Positions 8,556 through 17,536 of a stretch of 64,000 nt of DNA are shown here, one piece after another. The position numbers and the translations under genes are program-made. The DNA comes from Candidatus Gastranaerophilales bacterium. Lineage in GTDB: Bacteria; Cyanobacteriota; Vampirovibrionia; Gastranaerophilales; Gastranaerophilaceae. Location: NCBI GenBank assembly GCA_944324225.1, contig CALUVL010000005.1, positions 51,036-115,035 on the forward strand, given 5' to 3'. Numbering within the stretch: position 1 is the stretch's first letter; every line of letters starts with the position of its first letter. A model generated the notes under the pieces. That model had not been told where the DNA came from and did no database searches. It worked only from the letters and a program-made list of their open reading frames with translations.

Positions 8556-11132
8556 TTAATTAAACAAATTCAACTGCGGAACAACAAGCTCTTTGTTATC
8601 GGATTTTTTGCGGGTAGAAAGGTTGTTCGAAAAATCCTTCTGCATTTTATTCATCAAATCCTGAGAACGCTTGATGACCGAAGACGGAAGCCCTGCCATC
8701 TTTGCGACCTGAATACCATAACTCTTGCTGGCACCACCCTGAACAATTTTACGTAAAAATTCAATTTCTCCGTCAGCCTCAGCGACAGTAATTCTGTAGT
8801 TTTTGATTTGCGGATACGTATTTGTCATGACGTTCAATTCATGATAGTGGGTTGCAAAAATGCATCTTGCTTTGATTTTTGTAGCAATAAATTCCGCAAC
8901 CGACCAGGCAATAGCAACACCGTCATAAGTACTTGTGCCGCGGCCTATTTCATCAAGGAGAATAAAGCTCTTATCCGTTGCTGAATTAAGTATATAAGCG
9001 GTTTCAATCATTTCAACCATGAAAGTTGACTGCCCGAGCGTCAAATCGTCAGATGCCCCAACACGGGTGAAGATTTTATCAATAACTCCGAGTTTCAGAT
9101 AATCTGCCGGAACCCATGAGCCGATTTGCGCTAATAATGCAATAAGCGCATTCTGCCTCATATATGTTGATTTACCCGCCATATTCGGCCCTGTCAAAAT
9201 CATAAACTGAGTTTTATCATGAGAATCACTCTGAAGTTCAAGATCATTTGCAACATATTCTCCAAGCGGAAGAATTTTTTCGAGCACCGGATGTCTGCCG
9301 TTCTTAACTATAAAATCGCCTGAATCATCAATTTCAGGTTTGCAGTAATTATTTTCAACAGCAGTCTGCGCCAATGAAGTCAGGACATCAGCTTCTGCAA
9401 CACAATCCGCAATCTCACGTATTCTTGTCACAAACTCTTTTGAGTATTCTCTAAAGTCCGTAAACATCTTATATTCAAGCTCGGTTGCTTTAAACCTCGC
9501 TGACAAAACATCATCTTCATGTTTTTTAAGTTCTTCTGTAATAAACCTCTCTGCTCCTGTCAAAGTCTGTTTGCGGATATAAGAAGACGGAACCAGATTT
9601 CTGTTTGAATTCGTAACCTCTATAAAATATCCGAAAACTTTGTTATATCCAACTTTTAAGTTTTTAATTCCGGTTGCTTCTTTTTCCCGTTCCTCAAAGT
9701 CAAGAAGCCACTGTTCTCCGTTTGTCAGAAGATCTCTGTAATAATCAAGCTCTCCGGAAACTCCTTCTTTGATAATTCCGCCTTCTTTTATTATCATTGA
9801 GGCATCTTCTCTTATTGTTTTTTCTATCAAAGACGAAAACTCTTTTATATCCTCCTGATATTGAATAATATTTTTAAACGGATTATTTTCAAGCGGATTT
9901 GCAGCTTCTATCAAGTCCGGAAGCATATTTAATGAAACTTTTAAGCTTAAAAAATCTTTCGGATTGGCAGAATTGTTGCTTAACCGTGTCGCAAGCCGCT
10001 GAATATCATAAATTTTTTCGAGAGTTTCAATAAGTTCAACTCTTACTGCGGCTTTTTCAACCATCTCGCTTACGGCGTACTGCCTTTTTAAAATATCTGG
10101 AACACGCTTCAGAGGCTGACAAATCCAGTTTCTTAGAAGTCTGGCACCCATGTTGGTTTTGGTCTGGTCAATAGCCCAAAGTAATGATCCGTATTTGTTT
10201 TTTTCACGCAAAGTTTCAACAAGCTCAAGATTCTTTCTTGTGCTTGAGTCCAAAATCATAAATTCAGAAAGTTCATATGCTTCAATTCTCTCAATTTTTG
10301 GAACATTATCTTTCATATTTTCCCAGACATAAGCAATTAAAGCACCCGCAGCTCTAAAACCTGTTTTGTATTTATCATACCCGAATGCAGCAAGAGCCGT
10401 CGGTGTAAATACAGCTTTTAGATTGTTATCTGTCATTGAAAAATCAAAAACATTTGACGGAATTTTAGTACAATTATAAATTTTTACAATACCCTCGGGC
10501 AAATCAACTTTTTCCTCAGGAACAATTTGGAATGGTTTAATTTCACCTCTTATCGAGGGGGCGACGATTTCCGAAGGCGATATTCTTGCAAGTTCAGACA
10601 TTAAAAGTTCTAAAGGTGCCTGTGTAACCTTGAACTCGCCGGTTGAAATATCTGCGTATGCAAAACCGTACACATCTGTTTTTTCATCCTTGAACATGGC
10701 AGCCAGATAATTGTTTTTATTTTGATTTAAAAAATCGCTTTCTGTCAGAGTGCCTGAAGTTATAACTCTTGTAACTCCACGCTTTACAAGGCCTTTTGCA
10801 TATTTCGGATCCTCAAGCTGGTCGCACAATGCAACTCTGATATTTTTCTGCACAAGTTTTTCCAGATAATTATTTACGGATTTATAAGGTATGCCCGCAA
10901 GCGGAACACGTCCGTAAATCGGCCCTGCATCCCTGCCGGTAAGAGTTAATTCCAACTCTTTCGACATTAAAACAGCATCTTCAAAAAAGGTTTCGTAAAA
11001 ATCTCCTAAACGATACAATAATACAGCACCCGGATTTTGCCGTTTCATTTGCATATACTGCTGCATAACCGGAGTGAGGTCTTCTATCTTTACATCCCAT
11101 GAATTTATTTGATTGATTTCTGATTTTGACAT
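8556..11132 (-). CDS. mutS: DNA mismatch repair protein MutS
   Basis: An 858-residue MutS that recognises mispairs and small loops. The N-terminal mismatch-binding domain has LGDFYETFFEDA, which contains the F-x-E mismatch-intercalating motif (FYE). The ATPase has Walker A GPNMAGKSTYMRQN, Walker B FILLDEIGRGTSTYDG and the switch FATHYHEL. The start taken is the ATG at 11132 (MSKSEINQINSW), because the open frame further upstream overlaps the divergent gene and lacks similarity. No ribosome site precedes this ATG, and a -10 box lies only 12 bp away (see 11145-11150), so the message may be nearly leaderless. mutL is not in the window. Confidence 0.95.
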   Translation of the reverse strand: MSKSEINQINSWDVKIEDLTPVMQQYMQMKRQNPGAVLLYRLGDFYETFFEDAVLMSKELELTLTGRDAGPIYGRVPLAGIPYKSVNNYLEKLVQKNIRVALCDQLEDPKYAKGLVKRGVTRVITSGTLTESDFLNQNKNNYLAAMFKDEKTDVYGFAYADISTGEFKVTQAPLELLMSELARISPSEIVAPSIRGEIKPFQIVPEEKVDLPEGIVKIYNCTKIPSNVFDFSMTDNNLKAVFTPTALAAFGYDKYKTGFRAAGALIAYVWENMKDNVPKIERIEAYELSEFMILDSSTRKNLELVETLREKNKYGSLLWAIDQTKTNMGARLLRNWICQPLKRVPDILKRQYAVSEMVEKAAVRVELIETLEKIYDIQRLATRLSNNSANPKDFLSLKVSLNMLPDLIEAANPLENNPFKNIIQYQEDIKEFSSLIEKTIREDASMIIKEGGIIKEGVSGELDYYRDLLTNGEQWLLDFEEREKEATGIKNLKVGYNKVFGYFIEVTNSNRNLVPSSYIRKQTLTGAERFITEELKKHEDDVLSARFKATELEYKMFTDFREYSKEFVTRIREIADCVAEADVLTSLAQTAVENNYCKPEIDDSGDFIVKNGRHPVLEKILPLGEYVANDLELQSDSHDKTQFMILTGPNMAGKSTYMRQNALIALLAQIGSWVPADYLKLGVIDKIFTRVGASDDLTLGQSTFMVEMIETAYILNSATDKSFILLDEIGRGTSTYDGVAIAWSVAEFIATKIKARCIFATHYHELNVMTNTYPQIKNYRITVAEADGEIEFLRKIVQGGASKSYGIQVAKMAGLPSSVIKRSQDLMNKMQKDFSNNLSTRKKSDNKELVVPQLNLFN

Positions 11133-11141
11133 AGCTATAAT
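11113..11141 (+). promoter_or_regulatory. Promoter of the divergent anchored-protein gene
   Basis: TTGATT at 11113-11118 and TATAAT at 11136-11141 are spaced by exactly 17 bp, 30 bp before the ATG at 11171. The -10 is one half of the dyad GCTATAA-TTAGA-TTATAGC (11134-11152). Confidence 0.65.
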
Positions 11142-11144
11142 TAG

Positions 11145-11150
11145 ATTATA
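11145..11150 (-). promoter_or_regulatory. Minus-strand -10 box (TATAAT) 12 bp before mutS
   Basis: The other half of the dyad at 11134-11152 reads TATAAT on the minus strand. Transcription from it would begin about 6 nt from the mutS ATG. The matching -35 (CATATC at 11168-11173) is poor. Confidence 0.45.
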
Positions 11151-11170
11151 GCATGAAATAGGAAAAAGAT

Positions 11171-11770
11171 ATGGGCTGCTTAAAAAATATTTGCATGTCA
11201 ATTTTATTGGCACTTGCATTTGTAGGTTTTTTATCGCTCGGCGGGGACAGAATAGCCGGCGATATTATCGACAATTTTCTTAATCCGCCCAAAGACGAAC
11301 TTGTGAAAAAAGCTGAAAAAGTCGGAGATTTTTCAAAAATTAACGACGAATTTGAAATTGAAAAAGCCGCAGGCATGCTCGGCTACAACGGAGTTGTTGC
11401 TGAACACAAAGCTTCCGGCCAAAAACTTCTCGTTATTGACACAAACAACAAACCTATTTTAACGCAAGATGATATTAAATCAGATAAAATAGAAGAGAAA
11501 CTAATCGGACTTACAAAAAAAGTAAAATATCAGGCATTTCAGGTCGAAGAATTCAAAGTGACAAAACACGGCACTTTAAATTCCTTCGGGAAAGAAGTTC
11601 CATATATCAAATTTGAAGCAAAAGCTAAAAAAATTCCTATAGGCGATATTGCCGGAATTATTTCTGTCGTAGAAAATAAGGACGGAGAACAAAGACTTCT
11701 TGTTGCAGCCAATGAAAAGAAGCGTTATTCCCAATTGATTTCAGACGAATTTTTTAAAGCGGTTAAATAA
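11171..11770 (+). CDS. Uncharacterised N-terminally anchored protein
   Basis: 199 residues, function not recognised. One hydrophobic segment at about residues 7-23 (MSILLALAFVGFLSLGG) is either a membrane anchor or an uncleaved signal; the rest is soluble, mixed alpha/beta and lysine-rich. A run of repeated Lys/Glu residues follows the membrane segment, and the middle has short strands around LLVIDTNNKPIL. The AGGAAAAAG ribosome site supports the ATG at 11171. It stands alone on the plus strand, divergent from mutS with a 38-bp gap and overlapping promoters, and convergent with the ricT-like gene. Confidence 0.75.
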   Translation: MGCLKNICMSILLALAFVGFLSLGGDRIAGDIIDNFLNPPKDELVKKAEKVGDFSKINDEFEIEKAAGMLGYNGVVAEHKASGQKLLVIDTNNKPILTQDDIKSDKIEEKLIGLTKKVKYQAFQVEEFKVTKHGTLNSFGKEVPYIKFEAKAKKIPIGDIAGIISVVENKDGEQRLLVAANEKKRYSQLISDEFFKAVK

Positions 11771-11842
11771 CAGCCCGACTTACAGCCGCAGCCCCCTATA
11801 AAAAACAGACATCCGCACAAATACGGCAGATGCAAAATGCTG

Positions 11843-12769
11843 TTAAACGTTTCCAGTAGAACTGTTTTTGTCATCTTCAAGCTGTCTGATATCAATTCCG
11901 GCATCCGATTCATCTGAGTAAGTCGTCATTACAGGAACTTCAATCTCAACATTGACATCGGCATCAACCATTTCAATATCACCTTTCGGAAATTCTTTAA
12001 CTTTACCGTCTTCCATTTTAACTGCAACTTTTCCGCTTAAGAACTGAAGATAGCATACTTTACCGAGTCCCTCCGGTGTCATAACAGAAGATCCAACCGG
12101 CGGCATGCCTTTTGCAGCATCTATGTAGTTAGAATATTCATAAGTCAAACAGCACAAAAGCCGTCCGCAGGTACCTGAAATTTTGCCCGGCGCAATCGGC
12201 ATGCCCTGATCTTTTGCTAACTTTACGTTAATTGTCGCAAACTTTCTCAAAAAACTGGAACAACAAAATGACCGCCCGCAAAGCCCAACACCTTCAAGAA
12301 TTGAGGTTTCATCTCTGACCCCGATATGTCTTAAATCTATCCTGACACGTGTAAAAGTTTGGGTCAAATCTTTAAGCAGTGCTCTAAAGTCAACCCTTTC
12401 CGGAGCCGTATAATAAAAAGTTATTTTACGTCTGTCAAAAGTTATCCTGCACTGTACAAGATTCATAACAAGTTTGTGCTGCTGGACAAGCGCCTGACAT
12501 TTAAAAAATGCTGTTACTTCTTCTTTTTTTATATCCTCTAATGTCTGCAAATCCCGCTGGGTCAAAACTCTGACAAAAGGCAAAGGTTCAGGTTTGTTTT
12601 TACTCTTTTCCCACAATTCTGAAATCTTTGAATTTACAAGGATTGCCTTCAGAGCTTCCTCGCCCTTATCGGTTCTGACAAGCACCATTTGCCCGTCTTC
12701 AAGATGAATGTTGTCCGGCACATTGAGAGGGTAAAAAGTATTTTTTATATAATTAACAGCAAATTTCAT
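11843..12769 (-). CDS. ricT: PSP1-domain protein, RicT/YaaT-like
   Basis: A 308-residue PSP1 C-terminal domain protein. The cysteine-rich signature CGRSFCCSSFL (about residues 169-179) and GTCGRLLCCLTYEYSNY (about 200-216) matches RicT (YaaT) of Bacillus, which with RicA and RicF carries iron-sulfur clusters and promotes RNase Y-dependent mRNA maturation. The basic N-terminal half has KITFYYTAPERVDFRALL, also typical. The window encodes an RNase Y at 40938, so a link is reasonable, but RicA and RicF were not seen. It starts 2 bp after the gpsA stop, so the two are likely co-translated. The C-terminal tail is acidic and unconserved. Confidence 0.85.
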   Translation of the reverse strand: MKFAVNYIKNTFYPLNVPDNIHLEDGQMVLVRTDKGEEALKAILVNSKISELWEKSKNKPEPLPFVRVLTQRDLQTLEDIKKEEVTAFFKCQALVQQHKLVMNLVQCRITFDRRKITFYYTAPERVDFRALLKDLTQTFTRVRIDLRHIGVRDETSILEGVGLCGRSFCCSSFLRKFATINVKLAKDQGMPIAPGKISGTCGRLLCCLTYEYSNYIDAAKGMPPVGSSVMTPEGLGKVCYLQFLSGKVAVKMEDGKVKEFPKGDIEMVDADVNVEIEVPVMTTYSDESDAGIDIRQLEDDKNSSTGNV

Positions 12770-12771
12770 TT

Positions 12772-13773
12772 TTATACGTATCTTTCTTCTTCTTTAAGTT
12801 TTCTGTTCATCAATTTTTCCAGTAAAGCCTGAGGAGTTATATCAGTATAAACAGCCTCATAAATCGCCGAAGATACCGGCACTTCTATATCCAGTTTTTT
12901 GGCAAGTTCGCATATTGCTTTTGATGTTTTGACCCCTTCAGCTACAGAGCCGAGTTCTGAGAGAATATCATCAATTTTTTTGCCTTTTGCAAGCATTGAA
13001 CCGACTGTATAGTTTCTGGACATCGGGCTTGAGCAGGTTGCAATCAAATCCCCCATGCCTGACAACCCGTAAAGGGTTGACGGATTTGCCCCGAGCTGAA
13101 TGCTTACTCTGACGATTTCGGCCATTCCACGGGTCAAAAGCGTGCCTATACAGTTGTCGCCAAGCCCCATTGTTTTGGCAAAACCTGAAGCAATTGCGAT
13201 TACGTTTTTCAAACTTCCGCCAAGTTCAACTCCGATTACATCAGTGTTTGTATATAAACGGAATTTTGACGGAACAGTACATGCTTTTTGAACAAATTCA
13301 GCAACTTTTATATCCTCGCAAGCTACTGATGCCGCTGTCGGAAGCCCCGCAAGAACCTCTTTTGCAAGAGTAGGCCCCGATAAAATTGCAAGTTTTTGAT
13401 CGGGCAGAACATCCTTTATTACCTCAGACATTCTCATCAATGAAGGAAGCTCTATCCCTTTTGATGCATTAACCAGAATCTGTTCGGATTTTATTCCTGC
13501 TTTTTTAAGTTTTTCACAAACATCACGTGTCCCTGAAGTTGCAACAACGTTCAAAATTATATCGGCATCCTTGATTGCTTCTGAAAGATTTGATGTTATT
13601 TCAACTTTATCTTTTAATTGAACTTCCAGAGGTTTTGAAGCGTGTTTATTTTTGATTAAATCTTCGGACAAATCCTGCTCACGCCCCCAGATTGTAACCC
13701 TGTCGAAGTTATCCGTCAAAAGCCACGCTAACGTAAGCCCCCAACATCCTGCACCGATTACTGTCAATTTCAT
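12772..13773 (-). CDS. gpsA: Glycerol-3-phosphate dehydrogenase (NAD(P)+)
   Basis: A 333-residue enzyme that reduces dihydroxyacetone phosphate to sn-glycerol-3-phosphate, the head-group precursor for phospholipids. The Rossmann motif GAGCWGLTLAWLL is at residues 7-19. The substrate and catalytic region shows LSGPTLAKEV, ELGGSLKNVIAIASG (with the catalytic Lys) and GMGDLIATCSSPMSRNY. The length is normal. It is followed 2 bp later by the ricT-like gene and preceded by murQ (30-bp gap), so the three form one transcription unit with the murein-recycling enzyme. Confidence 0.96.
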   Translation of the reverse strand: MKLTVIGAGCWGLTLAWLLTDNFDRVTIWGREQDLSEDLIKNKHASKPLEVQLKDKVEITSNLSEAIKDADIILNVVATSGTRDVCEKLKKAGIKSEQILVNASKGIELPSLMRMSEVIKDVLPDQKLAILSGPTLAKEVLAGLPTAASVACEDIKVAEFVQKACTVPSKFRLYTNTDVIGVELGGSLKNVIAIASGFAKTMGLGDNCIGTLLTRGMAEIVRVSIQLGANPSTLYGLSGMGDLIATCSSPMSRNYTVGSMLAKGKKIDDILSELGSVAEGVKTSKAICELAKKLDIEVPVSSAIYEAVYTDITPQALLEKLMNRKLKEEERYV

Positions 13774-13803
13774 AAAATTTTATCCTCTTTTCTGTCCGAT
13801 TAT

Positions 13804-14700
13804 TTATACTATCGTTGTTTTTGCGTTTAAAAGTTTTCGCAAAACTCCGCGGTGTTTTTTTAATTCCGCTCTGGCCTGTTCTATATCAAAATTTAATTCA
13901 AGCGTTACAATTGCGGTTTTAATTTCCCAGTCGCATTTTAACAATGCGGCAAGCGCTTCACTGTGAGAAACTCCGGCAATTTGTGCAACAATTCTTATCG
14001 CACGATCTTTGAGTTTTTCATTGACTGCCTGAAGGTCAATCATGAAGTTTTCGTAAGTTTTGCCTATTTTAATCATAGCACCTGTTGAAAGCATGTTCAA
14101 TATCATTTTTTGAGCAGTGCCTGCTTTCAAACGGCTTGAACCTGCAATAACTTCAGGGCCGACCTCTGCGCAAATCACAAGTCCAGCTTCTTCCGCGATT
14201 CTGCCTTTCGGATTGCAGGTAATACCTATTGTCTTGCAGCCGACTTCATCTGCCCGTTTCAAAACCCCTAAAAGATATTTTGGATTTCCGCTTGCTGAAA
14301 TTACAACCGCAACATCATCCTGATTCAAAATTGCAGCATCTTCATAACCCAAATCAGGGTTGTCCTCAGCACCCTCTATTGAATGCCGGATAGCCTTGTC
14401 GCCGCCAGCAATGAATCCCGTTACCATATCTTTTGGAACACTAAATGTCGGAGGACATTCGGAAGCATCAAGAATGCCGAGTCTGCCTGAAGTGCCGGCG
14501 CCGAAGTAGTAAAGCTTTCCACCCTTTAGAAACTGTTTTGCAATTAAATCAATACCTTCCGCAATGTGTTCAGCCTCATCCTCAACCGCTAGAGCAACAA
14601 GTTTGTCTTCATCATTCATTTTTTTGACAATTTCAATGGTCGGAAGAATATCTATATCCTTCGTATTTTCGTTCCTGAATTCCGTAATAATGTCACTCAT
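13804..14700 (-). CDS. murQ: N-acetylmuramic acid 6-phosphate etherase
   Basis: A 298-residue SIS-domain lyase that cleaves the lactyl ether of MurNAc-6-phosphate to give GlcNAc-6-phosphate, used in recycling or uptake of cell-wall sugars. The diagnostic stretch FGAGTSGRLGILDASECPP (about residues 66-84) is complete, and GFIAGGDKAIRHSIEGAED and SASGNPKYLLGVL follow. A C-terminal UBA-like helical segment carries the last 50 residues. The AAGGAGG ribosome site sits just upstream of the ATG. No anhMurNAc kinase or MurNAc PTS gene is near, so the source of the substrate is not shown. Confidence 0.96.
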   Translation of the reverse strand: MSDIITEFRNENTKDIDILPTIEIVKKMNDEDKLVALAVEDEAEHIAEGIDLIAKQFLKGGKLYYFGAGTSGRLGILDASECPPTFSVPKDMVTGFIAGGDKAIRHSIEGAEDNPDLGYEDAAILNQDDVAVVISASGNPKYLLGVLKRADEVGCKTIGITCNPKGRIAEEAGLVICAEVGPEVIAGSSRLKAGTAQKMILNMLSTGAMIKIGKTYENFMIDLQAVNEKLKDRAIRIVAQIAGVSHSEALAALLKCDWEIKTAIVTLELNFDIEQARAELKKHRGVLRKLLNAKTTIV

Positions 14701-14750
14701 GCGATACCTCCTTTATTTATTATATAAACACTAAAATCTTGTTTTTATAC

Positions 14751-15149
14751 TCATGCATTTTTCAATGCAGTTTTTTCTGCCGCACTCATTTTGGGAAGAA
14801 CTTTACTAAATGATATTCTTGATTTGCTAATCAAAGCTTCTCTTAATCTCCCTGTTCTTGGATACATTGACTCATATACCGCTTCAAATTTTTGATACTC
14901 TGGTTTTACCGCCGGATGTTTTTTCAGAATGTTATAATTATAAAACCACTGCTGACAGGCTCTTACCGGAAGTGAAAATGTTTTGTTTGTTTCATTACCG
15001 GCAATTGCTTTAGCCACAGACGGATTCTGCGCCCCTGCTCTGAAAAAATTTATCATATTTTTTGCGGCTGAACTTTTTTTGCTTAACGGCGCCGAATTAT
15101 AACATGCATCAACGAAAAATCTTCTTACAGCTTCGATATTCATACCCAT
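14751..15149 (-). CDS. Uncharacterised small basic protein
   Basis: 132 residues, rich in Lys, Ser and Ala, mostly helical by composition, with no signal peptide or membrane segment and no motif I recognise. It begins MGMNIEAVRRFFVDACYNS and ends with an alanine-lysine-rich helix (KMSAAEKTALKNA). A GGAG lies 11 bases before the first ATG; the second ATG (codon 3) is possible. It sits 16 bp after ribH and 50 bp before murQ in the same direction, so it may be part of that operon. It resembles the other short lineage-restricted proteins of the window in composition only. Confidence 0.6.
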   Translation of the reverse strand: MGMNIEAVRRFFVDACYNSAPLSKKSSAAKNMINFFRAGAQNPSVAKAIAGNETNKTFSLPVRACQQWFYNYNILKKHPAVKPEYQKFEAVYESMYPRTGRLREALISKSRISFSKVLPKMSAAEKTALKNA

Positions 15150-15165
15150 TTAAGAATTTACTCCT

Positions 15166-15624
15166 TTATAATTTCATTAAATTAGCCATTTCAATAGCTG
15201 ATTTTGCAGCATCAGCCCCCTTGTTGCCTGCTTTTGTACCGGCTCTTTCGATTGCCTGTTCAATATTATCTGTTGTCAAAACTCCAAATATTACAGGAAT
15301 TCCTGTCTGCAAACTAACATGTGCAACGCCCTTTGAAACTTCTGCGCTTACATAATCAAAATGCGGGGTTGAACCTTTAATTACAGCACCAAGAGTGATA
15401 ATTGCATTATAATTTCCGCTCTTTGCAAATTTCTGTGCAGCTATTGGAATTTCAAAGGCTCCAGGAACCTTCACGATATCAATATTATCATCCGCAACCC
15501 CATGGCGCTTGAGTTCATCAATTGCTCCGGACAAAAGTTTTGATCCTATAAAATCATTAAATCTTGATATAATTATACAAAATTTTTCATTTCCTGCTAC
15601 TAACTGACCTTCATATGTTTTCAT
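15166..15624 (-). CDS. ribH: 6,7-dimethyl-8-ribityllumazine synthase
   Basis: A 152-residue enzyme that condenses the ribitylaminouracil intermediate with 3,4-dihydroxy-2-butanone 4-phosphate, the penultimate step of riboflavin synthesis; the family assembles as pentamers or icosahedral shells. [15 protein letters not shown] and [15 protein letters not shown] (with the active-site His) identify it. A clean AAGGAG precedes the ATG. No other riboflavin gene is in the window, so it is separated from the usual rib operon. The 182 bp upstream (15625-15806) show no gene or convincing riboswitch. Confidence 0.97.
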   Translation of the reverse strand: MKTYEGQLVAGNEKFCIIISRFNDFIGSKLLSGAIDELKRHGVADDNIDIVKVPGAFEIPIAAQKFAKSGNYNAIITLGAVIKGSTPHFDYVSAEVSKGVAHVSLQTGIPVIFGVLTTDNIEQAIERAGTKAGNKGADAAKSAIEMANLMKL

Positions 15625-15806
15625 GATTATACTCCTTTGAGCTTATTATACGATATACAGAGCTTTTTTACAACAGTATTTAACGATTATGTTACCTCCA
15701 CAACAAAAAATACTTTTACATCATTTATAATATAATCTCAAAAAAAATAAAAATGATTGTAAATAGCATATCAGAGATTTAATAATTCAGAATTATAGAA
15801 AGATTT

Positions 15807-16511
15807 TTATACAACAAACGGCAGAAAAATCTTATAAAAAATATATAAAGCAGCCAGTATCAGCAGCACTCCGCTGACCTTTAAAAGCATATCGGAAAAC
15901 TTGTAGAAACCTTTCCAGTTTTTAAGTTTTGAAGTGAGTACACCTGCAAAAATCAAGATTATCCCCTGCCCCAGAGCAAATAAGAAAAGCATTATTACAG
16001 ACTGTGCAAGACTTGCAGAAAGCGATGCGAATGCCATTATCGCAGCAAGAATCGGTGTTGAGCACGGGGTTCCAGCAAGTGCAAACACCGCTCCCAGAAG
16101 TATCGGATATAAAAATACATTTCGCCCGTTGCTTTGCGGCATTTCTTTTATCATTACAGGAAGATCAAAGTCTAAAATTCCGACTAGTTTCAAACCCATT
16201 ACAAGCACCAGAGAGGCAAGAACAAGCCCAAAATATCCTCCTGCAAATGATACAAAAACTTTTCCGGTTAATGCGCAGATTATACCGATTACAGAAAATA
16301 CAATTGCGGTCCCGAGGACAAAAAACAACATTTGCAAAAAAGTTCTGCCGCTTGATTTTTCGTTGGAATACCCGCCAATATAACCAACTATCAATGGTAT
16401 CATTGCCAGAGAACAGGGTGATATTGATGCTACCACCCCGCCTAAAAATGATAACCAGAATAATAAAGGTAAACTGCCGTTTTGTGTAAAAAGTTCAACG
16501 TAATTTTCCAT
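15807..16511 (-). CDS. ccdA: CcdA/DsbD-type transmembrane thiol electron transporter
   Basis: A 234-residue membrane protein with six predicted helices. Each half carries a Cys-Pro or Pro-Cys element: SISPCSLAMIPLIVGYIGG near residue 31 and LAGTPCSTPILAAIM near residue 145. These are the redox cysteines that move electrons from cytoplasmic thioredoxin across the membrane in CcdA and DsbD. Its ATG overlaps the stop codon of the upstream thioredoxin-like gene by one base, indicating translational coupling. The partner probably receives the electrons outside the membrane. Confidence 0.9.
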   Translation of the reverse strand: MENYVELFTQNGSLPLLFWLSFLGGVVASISPCSLAMIPLIVGYIGGYSNEKSSGRTFLQMLFFVLGTAIVFSVIGIICALTGKVFVSFAGGYFGLVLASLVLVMGLKLVGILDFDLPVMIKEMPQSNGRNVFLYPILLGAVFALAGTPCSTPILAAIMAFASLSASLAQSVIMLFLFALGQGIILIFAGVLTSKLKNWKGFYKFSDMLLKVSGVLLILAALYIFYKIFLPFVV

Positions 16512-16927
16512 TATTTCAGCCCTTCAAGATATTCTTCCAAAACCTCTTTTTCAATTGCGCCTTCTACACGTCTGACTTCCTTGTTGTTTGAATCAAGAAA
16601 AATCATTGTCGGCACAAGAGTTATATTATATTTTTTTATTTGCTCGTTTGTAAACGCTTTGCCATCCTGAACAGAAATTTCTGTCAAGACAATTCTATCT
16701 GAATATTTCGGAAAAACTTCCTTAAATAATTTGTTCATTGTCTGGCAATCAAGACACATTGTTGAAGTAAATTTTAAGACTTGAGGTTTACCGATGATAA
16801 CTTCCTCGGACTGCTGAACCTCCTGAGGTGTTGTCTTGGCTGTTGTTGAACCTGAATTACTCAAAATCCAGAATGCAACAAGCGGTACTAAAAATACCAA
16901 CGCAATAATAATAATGTTTTTTTTCAT
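16511..16927 (-). CDS. Membrane-anchored thioredoxin-like protein
   Basis: 138 residues: an N-terminal hydrophobic anchor or signal (MKKNIIIIALVFLVPLVAFWIL) and a thioredoxin fold. The redox site is CLDC (about residues 58-61, in TSTMCLDCQTM) in place of the usual W-C-x-x-C, and the cis-proline loop is LVPTMIFLD. The fold should lie outside the cytoplasmic membrane, reduced by the CcdA-like protein encoded immediately downstream (one-base overlap). Together they form a two-gene extracytoplasmic thiol reduction module, for cytochrome c or disulfide repair; the client is not shown. GGAGAA precedes the ATG. Confidence 0.88.
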   Translation of the reverse strand: MKKNIIIIALVFLVPLVAFWILSNSGSTTAKTTPQEVQQSEEVIIGKPQVLKFTSTMCLDCQTMNKLFKEVFPKYSDRIVLTEISVQDGKAFTNEQIKKYNITLVPTMIFLDSNNKEVRRVEGAIEKEVLEEYLEGLK

Positions 16928-17002
16928 GAAAATTTCTCCTTTTCGACTTACATAATAACATAAACCAAAAAGGATTTTTTAAAAACGCCTGCCGGCTATA
17001 TT

Positions 17003-17461
17003 TTATTGACCCTGCTGGGCAGTTGTTATTTCTTTAATTTTGTCAAGAGTCTTAGCCGAATGCAGCATATTTACACCAAAGAATGCAAGCACTCCACCTG
17101 CCGGAATTGCAAAGAGAGCTCTTACCCATTTTTTCGGACTTAAAAATGATAATGCGCCTAAAACGCCGACACCTAACAGGGTTCCGCCAAGAACTTTCTG
17201 TGTTGTCTGCAACTTATTCAATTGTGCAACAAAGTTCATTGCGCCATTTTTCTCCGGCTCAGCCTGTTTTGTAACTGATTGTTGTGTCTGTTGTTCGTCT
17301 TTCGGCTGCTTTTCAAATTCATCTTTCTTGGGCTGAACGTCAACTGCCGGAGAAGAAGTTTCTTTATCTGCCGCAGCGGTTTTAACCTCTTTTGGTGCAG
17401 CCTCTCTTGCTTCATTTGCCCTGAATGAATAACCGGTATTAGTTATAGAATTTACGTACAT
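17003..17461 (-). CDS. Uncharacterised protein with C-terminal membrane segments
   Basis: 152 residues, no recognised family. The first 90 residues are hydrophilic and low in complexity (Lys, Glu, Gln, Ala, Pro), after an N-terminal MYVNSITNTGYSFRANEARE. Two hydrophobic stretches follow: VLGGTLLGVGVLGALSFL and ALFAIPAGGVLAFFGVNML, probably a hairpin of two membrane helices. The ATG at 17461 is chosen because GGAGG lies seven bases upstream; a GTG two codons earlier would sit on top of that site. The N-terminal YSFRA may match the short aromatic motif of two other hypotheticals here (40150, 46852). Confidence 0.7.
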   Translation of the reverse strand: MYVNSITNTGYSFRANEAREAAPKEVKTAAADKETSSPAVDVQPKKDEFEKQPKDEQQTQQSVTKQAEPEKNGAMNFVAQLNKLQTTQKVLGGTLLGVGVLGALSFLSPKKWVRALFAIPAGGVLAFFGVNMLHSAKTLDKIKEITTAQQGQ

Positions 17462-17536
17462 AGACACACCTCCTTGCTTGTATTAAAACAAAACAAAAAG
17501 ATTTTTGCCTGATTGTGAAATTATTTTTACAAAAAT

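Noticed and set aside
15625..15806. FMN riboswitch before ribH
   Set aside because: The gap is AT-rich with no AGGGGCAG or similar FMN-element core.
15934..16489. 149- and 161-residue plus-strand ORFs opposite ccdA
   Set aside because: Both are antisense to a clear membrane protein and have unlikely compositions.
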